Positions 8,096 to 16,991 of a stretch of DNA of 64,000 bases are shown one piece after another. The stretch is from Nocardia flavorosea (GTDB lineage: Bacteria > Actinomycetota > Actinomycetes > Mycobacteriales > Mycobacteriaceae): NCBI RefSeq assembly GCF_015477805.1, contig NZ_JADLQL010000007.1:310001-374000 (forward strand). The letters are read 5' to 3'. Under the pieces are notes generated by a model. It ran no database searches and had not been told where the DNA came from. It was given only the letters and a program-made list of their open reading frames with translations. Within the stretch, counting starts at the first letter, position 1. Each line of letters starts with the position of its first letter. The position numbers were made by a program, and so were the translations under genes.

Positions 8096-9559
8096 ATGGT
8101 GGACACGCTGATCATCGGTGGCGGAAGCGCCGGTTCGGTGCTGGCCGCGCGGCTGAGCGAGGACCCCGGGCATACCGTGCGGTTGGTGGAGGCCGGTAGT
8201 CACCGCCGGTCGGCGGCCGATTTCCCGCCCGAACTCGCCGACAGCGCCGCGTTGCCGGTGGGCGGCGCAGCGCCGTGGCTGTGGCGGTATCCCGCGGCGC
8301 TGACCCCGGAACTGCCGGGGCAGATCGTGCGCGGTCGCGGGATCGGCGGTTCGGGTGCGGTGAACGGCTGCTACTTCATCCGGGCCGCGGCCCGCGATTT
8401 CGCGGCCTGGAGCCGGGAGGCGGGCACGCTCGCCTGGGATTTCGAGGAAGTGCTGCCCTACTTCCGGTCGCTCGAGAACGACGAGGACTACGGCGACCAC
8501 GCCGGGCACGCAAGGACGGGGCCGGTACCGGTGCGCCGGATCGCCCGGCCCACCCGGCTGGCCCAGGAATTCGCCGAGACCTGCATGGATCTCGGTTTCT
8601 GCGAAGTGCCCGACTGGAACTCGATGCCCGGCGGGCCGGATGCGGGTGTCGGTCCGGTGCCGTGCACGATCGGGCCGCCGGATGCTTCGGGACGGCATCG
8701 GCGGATCGGTCCGGCGCATTCCTATCTTCTGCCCGCGCTGTCACGGCCGAACCTGATCGTGCGCGGCGATACCGTGGCGGTCCGCCTGCGCTTCGCGGGA
8801 AACCGGGTCGTCGGGGCGGATTGCCTGGCCGAGGGGAAACCCGAGACGATCCATGCCGATCGGGTGGTGCTGTGCGCGGGGGCGATCGAATCCGCTGCGT
8901 TGCTCTTGCGTTCCGGCATCGGTCCTGCCGGTCAGCTCACCGAGCTGGGGATCCCGGTTGTCGTCGCGGCGCCGGTCGGCGAATGGGCCGTCGATCATCC
9001 CGAGATCGGTATCGAGTACCGGCATCCGGCCCCCGCGGCCGGTGCGGTCCCGCTGGAATACGTGCTGGGATTCGACGATATCGAGATCCGCCCCTATACG
9101 GTGGGTTTCGCTCCCGGGGTGCACCGGATGGGCGTCGCCCTGATGCGGCCGACCAGTCCGGGCCGGGTCCGGTTGACCGGCTCCGATCCGTTCACGCCCC
9201 CACTGATCGAACAGGGCTATCTCGCTACGGCCGCCGATCGTTCACGGTTGCGGGCGGCGGTGGGGCTGGCCGGCAAGATTCTGGACGTGATGTCGGCGCA
9301 GTGGTCCGGCGCAACGGACGAGGACGCGATCTCGGATCGCTGGTTGTACGAACGTCTCGGTACGTCTCAGCATCTGGCGGGTACCTGCCGGATGGGCCGC
9401 TCCGACGATCCGCGGGCAGTGGTCGACGAGCGGTGCCGGGTGCACGGTGTGGCCGGATTATCGGTGGTCGACCTGTCGGTGGTGCCGGTACCGCTCAGCC
9501 GGGGCCCCCATGCGACGGTGGTGCTGCTCGCCGAACGCGCCACGGCGGATCTGCGCTGA
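8096..9559 (+). CDS. mftG: Mycofactocin-associated GMC oxidoreductase MftG
   Basis: A 487-residue GMC-family flavoprotein. The N-terminal dinucleotide fold GGGSAGSVLAARL is near residues 7-19, the GMC signature is at RGRGIGGSGAVNG (about 80-92), and the C-terminal HLAGTCRMG and HATVVLLAERA segments carry FAD-binding and active-site elements. MftG is reported to pass electrons from reduced mycofactocin (mycofactocinol) to the respiratory chain. The ATG at 8096 is 14 bases after the mftF stop, with GCGGAAGCGGG upstream. An in-frame extension back to 7067 lies wholly inside mftF and is rejected. Confidence 0.92.
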   Translation: MVDTLIIGGGSAGSVLAARLSEDPGHTVRLVEAGSHRRSAADFPPELADSAALPVGGAAPWLWRYPAALTPELPGQIVRGRGIGGSGAVNGCYFIRAAARDFAAWSREAGTLAWDFEEVLPYFRSLENDEDYGDHAGHARTGPVPVRRIARPTRLAQEFAETCMDLGFCEVPDWNSMPGGPDAGVGPVPCTIGPPDASGRHRRIGPAHSYLLPALSRPNLIVRGDTVAVRLRFAGNRVVGADCLAEGKPETIHADRVVLCAGAIESAALLLRSGIGPAGQLTELGIPVVVAAPVGEWAVDHPEIGIEYRHPAPAAGAVPLEYVLGFDDIEIRPYTVGFAPGVHRMGVALMRPTSPGRVRLTGSDPFTPPLIEQGYLATAADRSRLRAAVGLAGKILDVMSAQWSGATDEDAISDRWLYERLGTSQHLAGTCRMGRSDDPRAVVDERCRVHGVAGLSVVDLSVVPVPLSRGPHATVVLLAERATADLR

Positions 9560-9680
9560 GCCGTCCGGCCGGATACGGTGGCGCACCGGGCAGGTCGAAT
9601 CGCCCGGCGCTATTCGGGACACGTACCGGCTATTGTCGCGCTAACGGCCGCCGGACCGTGCCGTGGCGGAAGGCATCCAT

Positions 9681-9700
9681 CACCCGGCTCCCCCCGGGTG
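9681..9700 (+). terminator. Short GC hairpin downstream of mftG
   Basis: CACCCGG and CCGGGTG form a 7-bp stem with a six-base loop, about 120 bases after the mftG stop. It is a weak terminator candidate. Confidence 0.3.
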
Positions 9701-9877
9701 GCGTCGCCGGTTCCACTGGGGTACTTTCCTGCGGTGCGGTACGCCGGTCGGGCCGCGCCGCCCGGATCGTAGATACCGCCGCGGCCACGATTCCCGCCTG
9801 CGAACCGCCCGCCCGCGGGTGCGGCCACCGGCCATCGTCGCACCTCGACAGCCTGCGCCGGGGCAACCGGTCCGGTA

Positions 9878-9910
9878 GGTGAGCTGTATCGGTCGGGGAT
9901 ACAGCTCACC
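9878..9910. terminator. 13-bp perfect hairpin between convergent operons
   Basis: GGTGAGCTGTATC (9878-9890) and GATACAGCTCACC (9898-9910) are exact inverted repeats with a 7-base loop. Its place between convergent transcription units suits a bidirectional terminator, although it is about 245 bases from the permease stop. An operator is the alternative. Confidence 0.5.
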
Positions 9911-10155
9911 GGGTGGCCCGGACGAAATACCAAGTGGCGCCGGGCAATATTGCATCTCCATTTTCGACACCCCGGCCCGATCTCCCCGGTTATCCGCGCC
10001 GAGCAAGTACTCTGGTCCCCCGGGAGGCCCGGAGCGGCAACGCGATCCGGCCCCCGGGAATCCGCACCCGGCGCCGAACACCGGGGAAGGTACGGCGCCG
10101 GTGCGGAAGGTCCCAGCGAACTTCCCGCGACTCCGCTGTCCTGCGGCGATCCGAT

Positions 10156-11001
10156 CTATCGGCCGCGGAGTCCGGACAGGGTGATACCGCGGACGAATGC
10201 CTTCTGCGCGAGAATGTAGGCCAGCAGCAGCGGCAACAGGATAAGCATGGACGCGGCCATCAGTACCGGCCAGTTCGAAACGTACTGCCCCTGCATCCAC
10301 ACCAGTCCGAGGGTGACGGTGGAAATGTCCCGGCGCTGAATCATCACCAGCGGCCACAGGAAATCGTTCCAGACGTTCACCCAGGTGAGCACCGCCAGCA
10401 CCATAACCGCCGGTTTCGCGTTGGGCAGCAGCACCCGCCAGTAGATCTGCCACGGTGAGCAGCCGTCCAGTACCGCGGCTTCTTCGAGTTCGGCGGGCAG
10501 CGTCCGGAAGAACTGCCGCATCAGGTAGGTGCCGAAGGCATTGCCGAACAGACCCGGCACGATCAGTGCCCAGGGCGTATCCGCCCAGCCCAGCGTGCGG
10601 ATGAGCAGGAACTGCGGAACGACAGTCACCGTGAGCGGGACCATGAGCGTGGCGAGATAGGCCACGAACAGAACCTCCCGGCCGCGGAAGCGCAGCCGGG
10701 CGAACGCGTATCCGGCCAGTGAACAGAAGAAGACCTGTCCGGCCGTGATACACCCCGCGTAGACGACGGTGTTGACAAACATCCGGCCGAACGGCATCAG
10801 CTCGAAAACCGCCGCATAGTTGGACCACTGCGGATCCCGGGGGAACAACGCCGGCGTGGTGACCTCCGACTGTTCTTTCAGCGAACCCGACAGCGCCCAC
10901 AGGATCGGCAGCAGGGCACACCAGGCCATCGCGATGAGGACCAGATACAGCGCCACCGCCCGGCCGGCAGCGCGGGGCGGCCGCCACTGTGCCGGCCTCA
11001 C
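10156..11001 (-). CDS. Carbohydrate ABC transporter permease (MalG-type)
   Basis: Inner-membrane permease of 281 residues with about six membrane helices. The cytoplasmic coupling loop EEAAVLDGCSPWQIYWRVLLP is the EAA motif that docks to the ATPase. GTG at 11001 is chosen because it overlaps the stop of the upstream permease (GTGA), which signals translational coupling. The longer frame to 11076 would add 25 charged residues that overlap the partner's coding region. It belongs with the two genes upstream as a sugar-type importer. The substrate cannot be read from the sequence. Confidence 0.88.
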   Translation of the reverse strand: MRPAQWRPPRAAGRAVALYLVLIAMAWCALLPILWALSGSLKEQSEVTTPALFPRDPQWSNYAAVFELMPFGRMFVNTVVYAGCITAGQVFFCSLAGYAFARLRFRGREVLFVAYLATLMVPLTVTVVPQFLLIRTLGWADTPWALIVPGLFGNAFGTYLMRQFFRTLPAELEEAAVLDGCSPWQIYWRVLLPNAKPAVMVLAVLTWVNVWNDFLWPLVMIQRRDISTVTLGLVWMQGQYVSNWPVLMAASMLILLPLLLAYILAQKAFVRGITLSGLRGR

Positions 11002-11945
11002 GTATCCGCGGCGTTCTTGCGCGAGAACCGAACGTGCGCGGCGGTGAGGGCCAGCAGCACCACGAAGATCAGCCACGCAATGGCGCAGGCATAGCCGGCG
11101 TCACCGAATGCGAACGCGTACTGGAAGATCATGATGCCGAAGACGTAGGTGCCGGTCTCGGGGCCGCCGTGGCCGCCGGTGAGAACATAGATCTGGTCGA
11201 AGGCCTGTACCGCGTTGATGATCGAGACCACCAGGATGAACGACAGCGCGCCCCGGATCATGGGCACGGTGATGGATACGAACCGCCGGATCGCGCCCGC
11301 GCCGTCGATTCTCGCCGCCTCGTAGAGATCGTCCGGTACGCCCTGCATCGCGGCGAGCAGAACAACTGTCGCGAACGGCACGCTCTTCCAGATGGTGACC
11401 AGGCAGACCGAGACCATCGCCCACGACGGGTCCACCAGCCAGGGCACCGGGCCGACTCCGGCCCAGCCGAGCATCGTATTGAGTAAACCGTTGTTGGTAT
11501 CGAAAACGAAACGCCAGATCACCGCCATCACCACGCTCGACACCGCCAGCGGCAGGAACATGACGGCCCGGAAGACGGTGATTCCCTTGATCCGCCGGTT
11601 GAGCGCGCCGGCGACGACCAGGCTTATCGCCACGGTCGGTAGCACGGTGCCGAGCGTGAAAACGATCGTGTTCCGCAAGGCGATGACGAACAGCGGGTCG
11701 GCGGTGAGCAATCGGCGGAAGTTCGTGAAACCGGTGAACCGGATCGGGCCGAACAGGTCCCATTCCTGAAAGCTCAGGTAGAGCGAGAATCCCAAGGGGA
11801 ACAGCAAGAACACCAGGACGGCCAGCAGGTTGGGGGCGATGAACAACCGTGCCGCCCGGGCCCGGCGTACGGCCAGTTCCGGGGGCCGCCGGGCCGGAAC
11901 GGGTGCGGCGGATTTCGCGAGGACGGTCTTCTCGGTGAGAGTCAT
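10998..11945 (-). CDS. Carbohydrate ABC transporter permease (MalF-type)
   Basis: Permease of 315 residues, with a first helix around residues 35-55 and five more segments. The EAA coupling loop EAARIDGAGAIRRFVSITVP sits near residue 205. The ATG at 11945 overlaps the binding-protein stop (ATGA), and the gene's own stop overlaps the next permease start, so the three genes are translationally coupled. A longer in-frame extension upstream lies entirely within the binding-protein gene and is discarded. Confidence 0.88.
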   Translation of the reverse strand: MTLTEKTVLAKSAAPVPARRPPELAVRRARAARLFIAPNLLAVLVFLLFPLGFSLYLSFQEWDLFGPIRFTGFTNFRRLLTADPLFVIALRNTIVFTLGTVLPTVAISLVVAGALNRRIKGITVFRAVMFLPLAVSSVVMAVIWRFVFDTNNGLLNTMLGWAGVGPVPWLVDPSWAMVSVCLVTIWKSVPFATVVLLAAMQGVPDDLYEAARIDGAGAIRRFVSITVPMIRGALSFILVVSIINAVQAFDQIYVLTGGHGGPETGTYVFGIMIFQYAFAFGDAGYACAIAWLIFVVLLALTAAHVRFSRKNAADT

Positions 11946-13264
11946 TGGTTGCGCAGCACCTCGTCGGCTTCGGGAGCGAGTCGGTTCTTCAGCGATACGG
12001 CGGGCCTGGCGCCCCGGAGCACCGGGCCCAGATAGCGATCCATCAGGGCATCTATTCGCGCCCAGGCCGGAGTGACCGGTAGTGGTGCGGAATTCGTGGG
12101 TCCCTCGACGAGGATGTCCAGGTTGCCGATACTCGTATGCGCTTCGGCGAACCCGCGCGACCGTACCGCGGATTTTCCGGCCGGTACGAAAAGCCCGGTT
12201 TCGGCCACCACGGCCTGCCCGGCCGGTCCCGCCGCGAATTTCAGGAATTCCCAGGCTTGCTCTTTGCGCGGGCTGTCGGCGGCGATGGCCAGACCGGTGG
12301 TTCCGATATTCGACCGGGCCCGACTGCCGTTCGGCCCCACCGGTAGTGCGGTGATATCGAAGTCCAGTTCGTCGGCGGCCGAGAATGTCTGGTAACGCCA
12401 ATGCCCGCCCAGGGCGAGCGCGGCCTTGCCCTGCGTGAACAGGTCCATGGTCGAAATCGACTGCTGATCCGCCGGGGTCGGGGCCACACCGTGCCTTGTC
12501 GCCAGATCGGCGTAGAACTGAACGCCTTCGATGAATGCCTCGTCGGCGAAGGCCGAGCGGTCCGGTACGGTCCGCGGGATGGTCCATTCGGCGCCGTTGT
12601 CGATGGCGAACAGGCCGGCCGAATAATACGGCACCCAGGTGTCGACGAACCCCCACTGCCCGACCCGCCCCGACCGGTCACGCTCGGTGAGCGCCCGGCA
12701 GATATCCAGGAACTCGGCAAAACTCCAGGCTCGGTCCCAGTGCCCGGGTGGTCGGATACCTTCGGCATCGAACAGGTTCCGGTTGTAGTACAGGAAGTTT
12801 CCCGACCACTGCTCCGGCAGCGCGTACTGACCACCTTTGTAACGGAACGTGTCGTACAGTGCCGCGACACTATCGGCTTCCAGTTCGGCGGCGAACCCCG
12901 GATCGCGCTCGAGCATGGTGTTCAGATCCAGCAGGACGCCACGATCCGCGAGCCCGGCATAGGTCTGCTCCCACGCCATCAACACGTCCGGGCATTTACC
13001 GCCCGCGCAGAAGGTGAGCATCTGCTGCATCGGATCGGGACCCGACAGCACCGTCCGCACCCGGATCTCCGGATACCGGCGGGCGAACTCGTCGATCACT
13101 CGCTGCCGGCCATCGGCTTCGGCAGGGTTGGCCTGGAAGAAGAACGTCAGCGCATCGTCGTCGCCGGTGCATCCGGTCAGGATCGGAGCCGCCAGCGTGA
13201 CGCCGATTCCACCGGCGATACCCAAGAATTCGCGCCGGCCGAGCGCTGGTCCAGTCTGCTGCAC
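11942..13264 (-). CDS. Extracellular sugar-type solute-binding lipoprotein
   Basis: Family-1 solute-binding protein of 440 residues. The N-terminus carries a Tat-like RREFLG at 10-15, a hydrophobic stretch and the lipobox LTGC (Cys at about 32), so it is probably exported folded and lipid-anchored. The body has typical features of sugar-binding proteins (WEQTYAGLADRGVLLDLN, GQYALPEQW, WEFLKFAAGPAGQ). The GTG at 13264 follows GAGGTG at normal spacing. It is the first gene of a binding protein-permease-permease operon. No ATPase gene is present, so a shared MsiK-like ATPase encoded elsewhere is likely. Confidence 0.88.
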   Translation of the reverse strand: MQQTGPALGRREFLGIAGGIGVTLAAPILTGCTGDDDALTFFFQANPAEADGRQRVIDEFARRYPEIRVRTVLSGPDPMQQMLTFCAGGKCPDVLMAWEQTYAGLADRGVLLDLNTMLERDPGFAAELEADSVAALYDTFRYKGGQYALPEQWSGNFLYYNRNLFDAEGIRPPGHWDRAWSFAEFLDICRALTERDRSGRVGQWGFVDTWVPYYSAGLFAIDNGAEWTIPRTVPDRSAFADEAFIEGVQFYADLATRHGVAPTPADQQSISTMDLFTQGKAALALGGHWRYQTFSAADELDFDITALPVGPNGSRARSNIGTTGLAIAADSPRKEQAWEFLKFAAGPAGQAVVAETGLFVPAGKSAVRSRGFAEAHTSIGNLDILVEGPTNSAPLPVTPAWARIDALMDRYLGPVLRGARPAVSLKNRLAPEADEVLRNQ

Positions 13265-13623
13265 GCCGCGTCACCTCGTTCCTGCGCGGCGTCCGCCTAC
13301 GCAGAATCATCCGGATCGGGAACCGTGGATCTCCTACCGTCGCCGGTTCGGCAACGTCGGTACCCGCAGATTGTCCAATGCCGGACGGCGAATCGGCCCG
13401 AACGACTCACCGCTCCGCACCGCGGTCAGTGATTTGCGAGCACACGGTGATATCGCAGGCGACCGAAGGCCGGCGCCTCGGCGGCGAGGCCGGGTGAGTC
13501 TCGCTCGGTGGGGCGACCGTATGCGGTCCGCCCGGTTGCGTAGCGTGCACGACCGACAAGATTCCGGTGCCCTGGCTGCCGCGAGATCACGCGTGAGGTG
13601 ATCACAGGGTGCGCCGCCGGGCG
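13265..13623. other. Intergenic region upstream of the ABC importer operon
   Basis: About 360 bases that must carry the importer promoter (minus strand). I see no gene, clear promoter boxes or strong repeat. Confidence 0.4.
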
Positions 13624-14556
13624 TCAGAGGAGTTTCTTCTGTTTCTCGATGCGCCGGCGGACATCGGCCATGAGGGCGTGGCTGCCGCCGTGGCGCAGGA
13701 AGCGGGGGATGAAGCGGTTGACGAACCCGACGAAGAGGAAGAGATTTTCGAAGCGGCGCTGATCGGCGGCGGACCATTCGACCTGCATCTGTTCGCGGAA
13801 GTACGGGGCGAGAAAGCCGATGGTGAGGAAGCGCAGCAGGCCGCGGAACGGCAGGCGCAGGTACCAGTGGATCATGCGCAGGTTCAGCAGGTCGTCGAGA
13901 TAAGCGCGGACGTAGTCGTCGAGAACGGCGTCTGCACAGGCATCGTTCCAGTATTCGTCGAACTCGGCGCGGGTGGCCGGCCACATCTCCTCGGTGACCT
14001 GCAGAGTCGTGGCCAGCGACGACGATGATCGGTAGAAGGCCTCATTCTGTTCCGGGCCCATCCTTCCGGCGAGTAGCTGGTAGGTGTCCTCGAAGCCGAT
14101 GTAGAGGCAGGCCGCGACCCAGAGTTGCAGCTTGCGGTCGAAGGCGTTGTATTTCACCGGGGCGCCGGGTTCGGAGCGCACCTGCCGGTGGACTACGTTC
14201 ACCGCCGCACGGAAGATCTTCTTTTCCTCCTCGTTGCCGAGGATGGCGACGGCCAGGTACTGGGTGGTGGTGCGGGCGCGTTTCCACGGGCGCTTCATCA
14301 GCGACCCCGATTCGACCTTGCTCTCGGCGACACCGTAGCCGACACCGGGGTTGGCCATCTGCATGATCACGTTCGCGGCGGCGCCGGCGAACTGCCAGAA
14401 GTCGAGGGCGTCGGTGAGTTTCAGGGGGCGTCTGGTGAACGGGCGGTGGGTGGTGGCGATCCGGATACGGGTCTGTTCGGTGGTCAGCGGCAACTGGTTT
14501 CCCGGCTGCGGACCGTGCGGGCTATCGGGTTGCCAGGAGTGTGCTGCGGCTGTCAT
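13624..14556 (-). CDS. Oxygenase MpaB family protein (DUF2236, rubber-oxygenase-like)
   Basis: A 310-residue all-alpha protein that I match to the MpaB/Lcp-like DUF2236 family through its layout: FWQFAGAAANVIMQMANPGVGYGVAESKV, ARTTTQYLAVAILG, and an Arg/Tyr-rich helical C-terminal half. Family members with known function are haem-dependent oxygenases such as latex-clearing protein. Most actinobacterial paralogues are uncharacterised, so the substrate is unknown. There is no signal peptide. The start at 14556 has GAGGAAGGA just upstream. It is divergent from the Mce operon across about 275 bases. Confidence 0.75.
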   Translation of the reverse strand: MTAAAHSWQPDSPHGPQPGNQLPLTTEQTRIRIATTHRPFTRRPLKLTDALDFWQFAGAAANVIMQMANPGVGYGVAESKVESGSLMKRPWKRARTTTQYLAVAILGNEEEKKIFRAAVNVVHRQVRSEPGAPVKYNAFDRKLQLWVAACLYIGFEDTYQLLAGRMGPEQNEAFYRSSSSLATTLQVTEEMWPATRAEFDEYWNDACADAVLDDYVRAYLDDLLNLRMIHWYLRLPFRGLLRFLTIGFLAPYFREQMQVEWSAADQRRFENLFLFVGFVNRFIPRFLRHGGSHALMADVRRRIEKQKKLL

Positions 14557-14831
14557 GAGTGTCCTTCCTCAGGGATCAGATGTGGTCTAAGTTACTCCAG
14601 ATTCTCACAACAGTCGCTTGATATGAAGGAACGGTCACTAACTTTTGAGCCGGTGAATTGATTGGTAAACGTACCTAGATCAGGTGCGTAGCCGTTATCG
14701 GCGACCAGTGATCTTCGCGAAAACCTTCCGCTGTGGCGTGAATCGTGCGTAACATACCGCTCCAACCCGACCGTCTCAGACGTTCCCCGGCGGGGAGGGC
14801 GCGTAGCGGCCGGACAAGGAAGGAGCGCAGC
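14557..14831. promoter_or_regulatory. Divergent control region MpaB-like gene / Mce operon
   Basis: The region is AT-richer than its surroundings around 14575-14700. It contains a GGTA-AACG-TACC inverted repeat near 14666-14677. AAGGAGCGCAGC directly precedes the first small Mce-operon gene. I do not find a KstR-type AACNNGTT motif here. Promoter boxes are not assigned. Confidence 0.35.
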
Positions 14832-15056
14832 ATGCTCAAACGGCTGGATCGCATATTCAGCTATGAGATGAAGGTGTCGGAGTTCCTCGGCACTCTCATC
14901 ATCCTCGGAATCCCGTACGGAATCATCGGAATCGTCTGGTCACTCACCCACACCTCGCATCTTCGCGAGCTGCACGGCCTGGACGTGATCATCTCGTTCC
15001 TGGGTTCGATCGTGTGCTGGCCGGTGCTCCTCTTCTCGAACGTGACGATGACCTGA
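14832..15056 (+). CDS. Small membrane protein, first gene of the Mce operon
   Basis: A 74-residue protein with two hydrophobic segments, about residues 18-37 (LGTLIILGIPYGIIGIVW) and 48-70. The ATG at 14832 has AAGGAG seven bases before it; the longer frame to 14745 lacks this. Its stop overlaps the next start (TGATG), so it belongs to the operon. I do not recognise a named family. It may be an accessory subunit of the YrbE permease or unrelated to transport. Confidence 0.75.
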   Translation: MLKRLDRIFSYEMKVSEFLGTLIILGIPYGIIGIVWSLTHTSHLRELHGLDVIISFLGSIVCWPVLLFSNVTMT

Positions 15057-15271
15057 TGATGGCGCTGGTGTGGCTCATCGACCTCTTGGTGATCGTCGTC
15101 AAGATCCTCGGTGGGCGGACGAAAGTGAACCCGGTACTGCGCTTCGGGTTGTGGCTCGCCCTGCTCTGTGTGCTCGCCGCCGGGCTCGCGGTGGTGGGCG
15201 CCGGACTGGTGCTGCTGCAGCAATACCTCGGCGGTGACTTCGAGACGACCGGGCCGGAACTGCCATGGTGA
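15056..15271 (+). CDS. Small membrane protein, second gene of the Mce operon
   Basis: A 71-residue protein with two membrane segments (LVWLIDLLVIVVKILGG and a longer one at about residues 28-54) and a short acidic tail (GGDFETTGPELPW). The ATG at 15056 overlaps the previous stop by one base, and its stop overlaps the yrbEA start by seven bases. That coupling strongly supports it as a real gene. No family was recognised. Confidence 0.72.
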   Translation: MMALVWLIDLLVIVVKILGGRTKVNPVLRFGLWLALLCVLAAGLAVVGAGLVLLQQYLGGDFETTGPELPW

Positions 15272-16125
15272 CCACTGGAAACAGCCAACCGGAGCAGCGC
15301 ACCGACCTCGAACAAGCCGTCGACGATCTGTTGGGCCTGTGGCAACGCCACCCCCAGCGCTCCCTGGAAACCCTCGGCCGTCAGGTCACGCTGGGCCGCG
15401 AGGCCGTGGTGGAGACGGTGAAATCCATCGCCGCACGCCGATTCCCGTTCGCCGAGTTCGCGAAACAGTGCGCGTTCATGGCGAACGTCTCGGCCGCGCC
15501 CACCATCTTCGTCGCCATGCCGATCGCGGTCGTGGTGTCCATCCAGATCGGTGCGCTGGTGAACCAGGTCGGCGCCACCACGTTCATCGGCGCGGTCGCG
15601 GGCCTCGGCATCATCCGCCAGGGCGCCCCACTGGTGACCTCGCTGATGATCGCGGGCGCCGTCGGTTCGGCCATCTGCGCCGACCTGGGTTCGCGCACCA
15701 TCCGAGAAGAGATCGACGCGATGATGGTGATGGGGGTCAACCCCGTCCGGAGACTCGTGGCGCCGCGGCTGGTGGCGGCCGTGGTGGTGAGCATGCTGCT
15801 GTGCGGGTTCATCGTGTTCGTCGGATTCGCGACTGCCTACATGTTCAATGTCTACGCCCAATCCGGCACACCGGGCTCGTTCATCGGCTCGTTCGCATCT
15901 TTCGCGGTGGCCAACGATATGGCGGTGGCGCTGGTCAAATCGGCGATCTTCGGGCTGCTCACCGCGATCATCGCCTGCGATATCGGGCTGCACGCCAAGG
16001 GCGGTCCGGGCGGGGTGGCCAATGCGGTGAACTCGGCGGTCGTGTCCTCGGCACTGATGCTGTTCGCCACCAACATCATCATCACGCAGGTGTACAACAC
16101 CGTCTTCCCGACGAAGGTGATCTGA
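15265..16125 (+). CDS. yrbEA: Mce ABC permease YrbEA (MlaE family)
   Basis: A 286-residue integral-membrane permease of the MlaE/YrbE family, one half of the Mce lipid importer. Several membrane segments and the conserved cytoplasmic ADLGSRTIREEIDAMMVMGVNPVRRLVAPR segment (about 145-173), which contains the EExDAL-type motif that contacts the Mkl ATPase, are clear. An N-terminal cytoplasmic helix region of about 70 residues precedes the first hydrophobic segment. The ATG at 15265 overlaps the preceding stop. The Mkl/MceG ATPase is not in the window, as is usual for Mce loci. Confidence 0.93.
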   Translation: MVTTGNSQPEQRTDLEQAVDDLLGLWQRHPQRSLETLGRQVTLGREAVVETVKSIAARRFPFAEFAKQCAFMANVSAAPTIFVAMPIAVVVSIQIGALVNQVGATTFIGAVAGLGIIRQGAPLVTSLMIAGAVGSAICADLGSRTIREEIDAMMVMGVNPVRRLVAPRLVAAVVVSMLLCGFIVFVGFATAYMFNVYAQSGTPGSFIGSFASFAVANDMAVALVKSAIFGLLTAIIACDIGLHAKGGPGGVANAVNSAVVSSALMLFATNIIITQVYNTVFPTKVI

Positions 16126-16126
16126 C

Positions 16127-16990
16127 GTGGGCACTCCGTATACGCCGCCGGCGCTCAAACCGGTCCGTATGGTGGCCTCCGCGGCGGCGGTGCCGGTGGA
16201 AGCCAACCGGCGGCTGGGCCACCAGGGGATCACCTTCGTTCAGGCACTCATGGCGATCCCGTTCGTGCTGAAGCACTATCGCAAGGAAGTGCTGCGGCTG
16301 ACCGCCGATGTCGGGTGGGGCAACGGCTCGCTGGTCGTGGGCGGCGGCACCGTCGGTGTGGTGATCATTCTGTGCGGTTTCGGCGGAATCACCGTGGGGA
16401 TGGAGGCGTTCAGCGCGCTCGAGCTGCTGACCATGGGGCCGCTCACCGGCGCGATATCCGGGTTCGCGACCACCCGTGAGTTAGCGCCGATTCTTGCCAC
16501 GCTCGCATTCGCGATCCAGGCCGGCTGCCGGTTCACTGCACAGCTGGGGTCCATGCGGATCGCCGAGGAGATCGACGCACTGGAATCCATCGCCATCCGC
16601 CCGCTGCCGTATCTGGTGACCACCCGGATGATCGCGGCAACCCTGACCATCATCCCGCTCTACAGCGTGGGCCTGGCAGTGGCGTACCTGGCCACGAAGC
16701 TCTCGGTGCTGATGCTGGGCGGGACCTCCGCGGGCACCTACGATCACTACTTCTTCCAATTCCTGCTCGGCCCGGACCTGTTCTTCTCGCTGCTCAAAGT
16801 CGTGGTGTTCGTCCTGCTGGCCACATTCATCCAGTGTTACTACGGCTTCTTCGCGGCGGGTGGCCCCGAAGGCGTCGGGGTGGCGGCCGGACAGGCGATC
16901 AAGATGGTGATCGTCGTGATGGTGTTCGCGAATCTGTTCTTGACACTGGCGATCTGGGGAATCGACCCCGGCTTCCGGATTTCGGGGTGA
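16127..16990 (+). CDS. yrbEB: Mce ABC permease YrbEB (MlaE family)
   Basis: The second MlaE-type permease, 287 residues, which pairs with YrbEA. The signature region AQLGSMRIAEEIDALESIAIRPLPYLVTTR (about 143-171) is a good match to YrbEB, with hydrophobic segments on either side. The GTG at 16127 begins one base after the yrbEA stop. The protein completes the inner-membrane part of a lipid importer whose substrate (fatty acid, sterol or other) cannot be told from sequence alone. Confidence 0.93.
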   Translation: MGTPYTPPALKPVRMVASAAAVPVEANRRLGHQGITFVQALMAIPFVLKHYRKEVLRLTADVGWGNGSLVVGGGTVGVVIILCGFGGITVGMEAFSALELLTMGPLTGAISGFATTRELAPILATLAFAIQAGCRFTAQLGSMRIAEEIDALESIAIRPLPYLVTTRMIAATLTIIPLYSVGLAVAYLATKLSVLMLGGTSAGTYDHYFFQFLLGPDLFFSLLKVVVFVLLATFIQCYYGFFAAGGPEGVGVAAGQAIKMVIVVMVFANLFLTLAIWGIDPGFRISG

Positions 16991-16991
16991 G

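Larger units (their letters stand above)
9560..10155. other. Intergenic region between convergent mftG and ABC importer genes
   Basis: About 600 bases with no convincing gene. It holds two hairpins (listed separately) and a perfect 10-base palindrome GCAATATTGC at 9944-9953 in a locally AT-richer patch. Its function is unknown. Confidence 0.5.
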
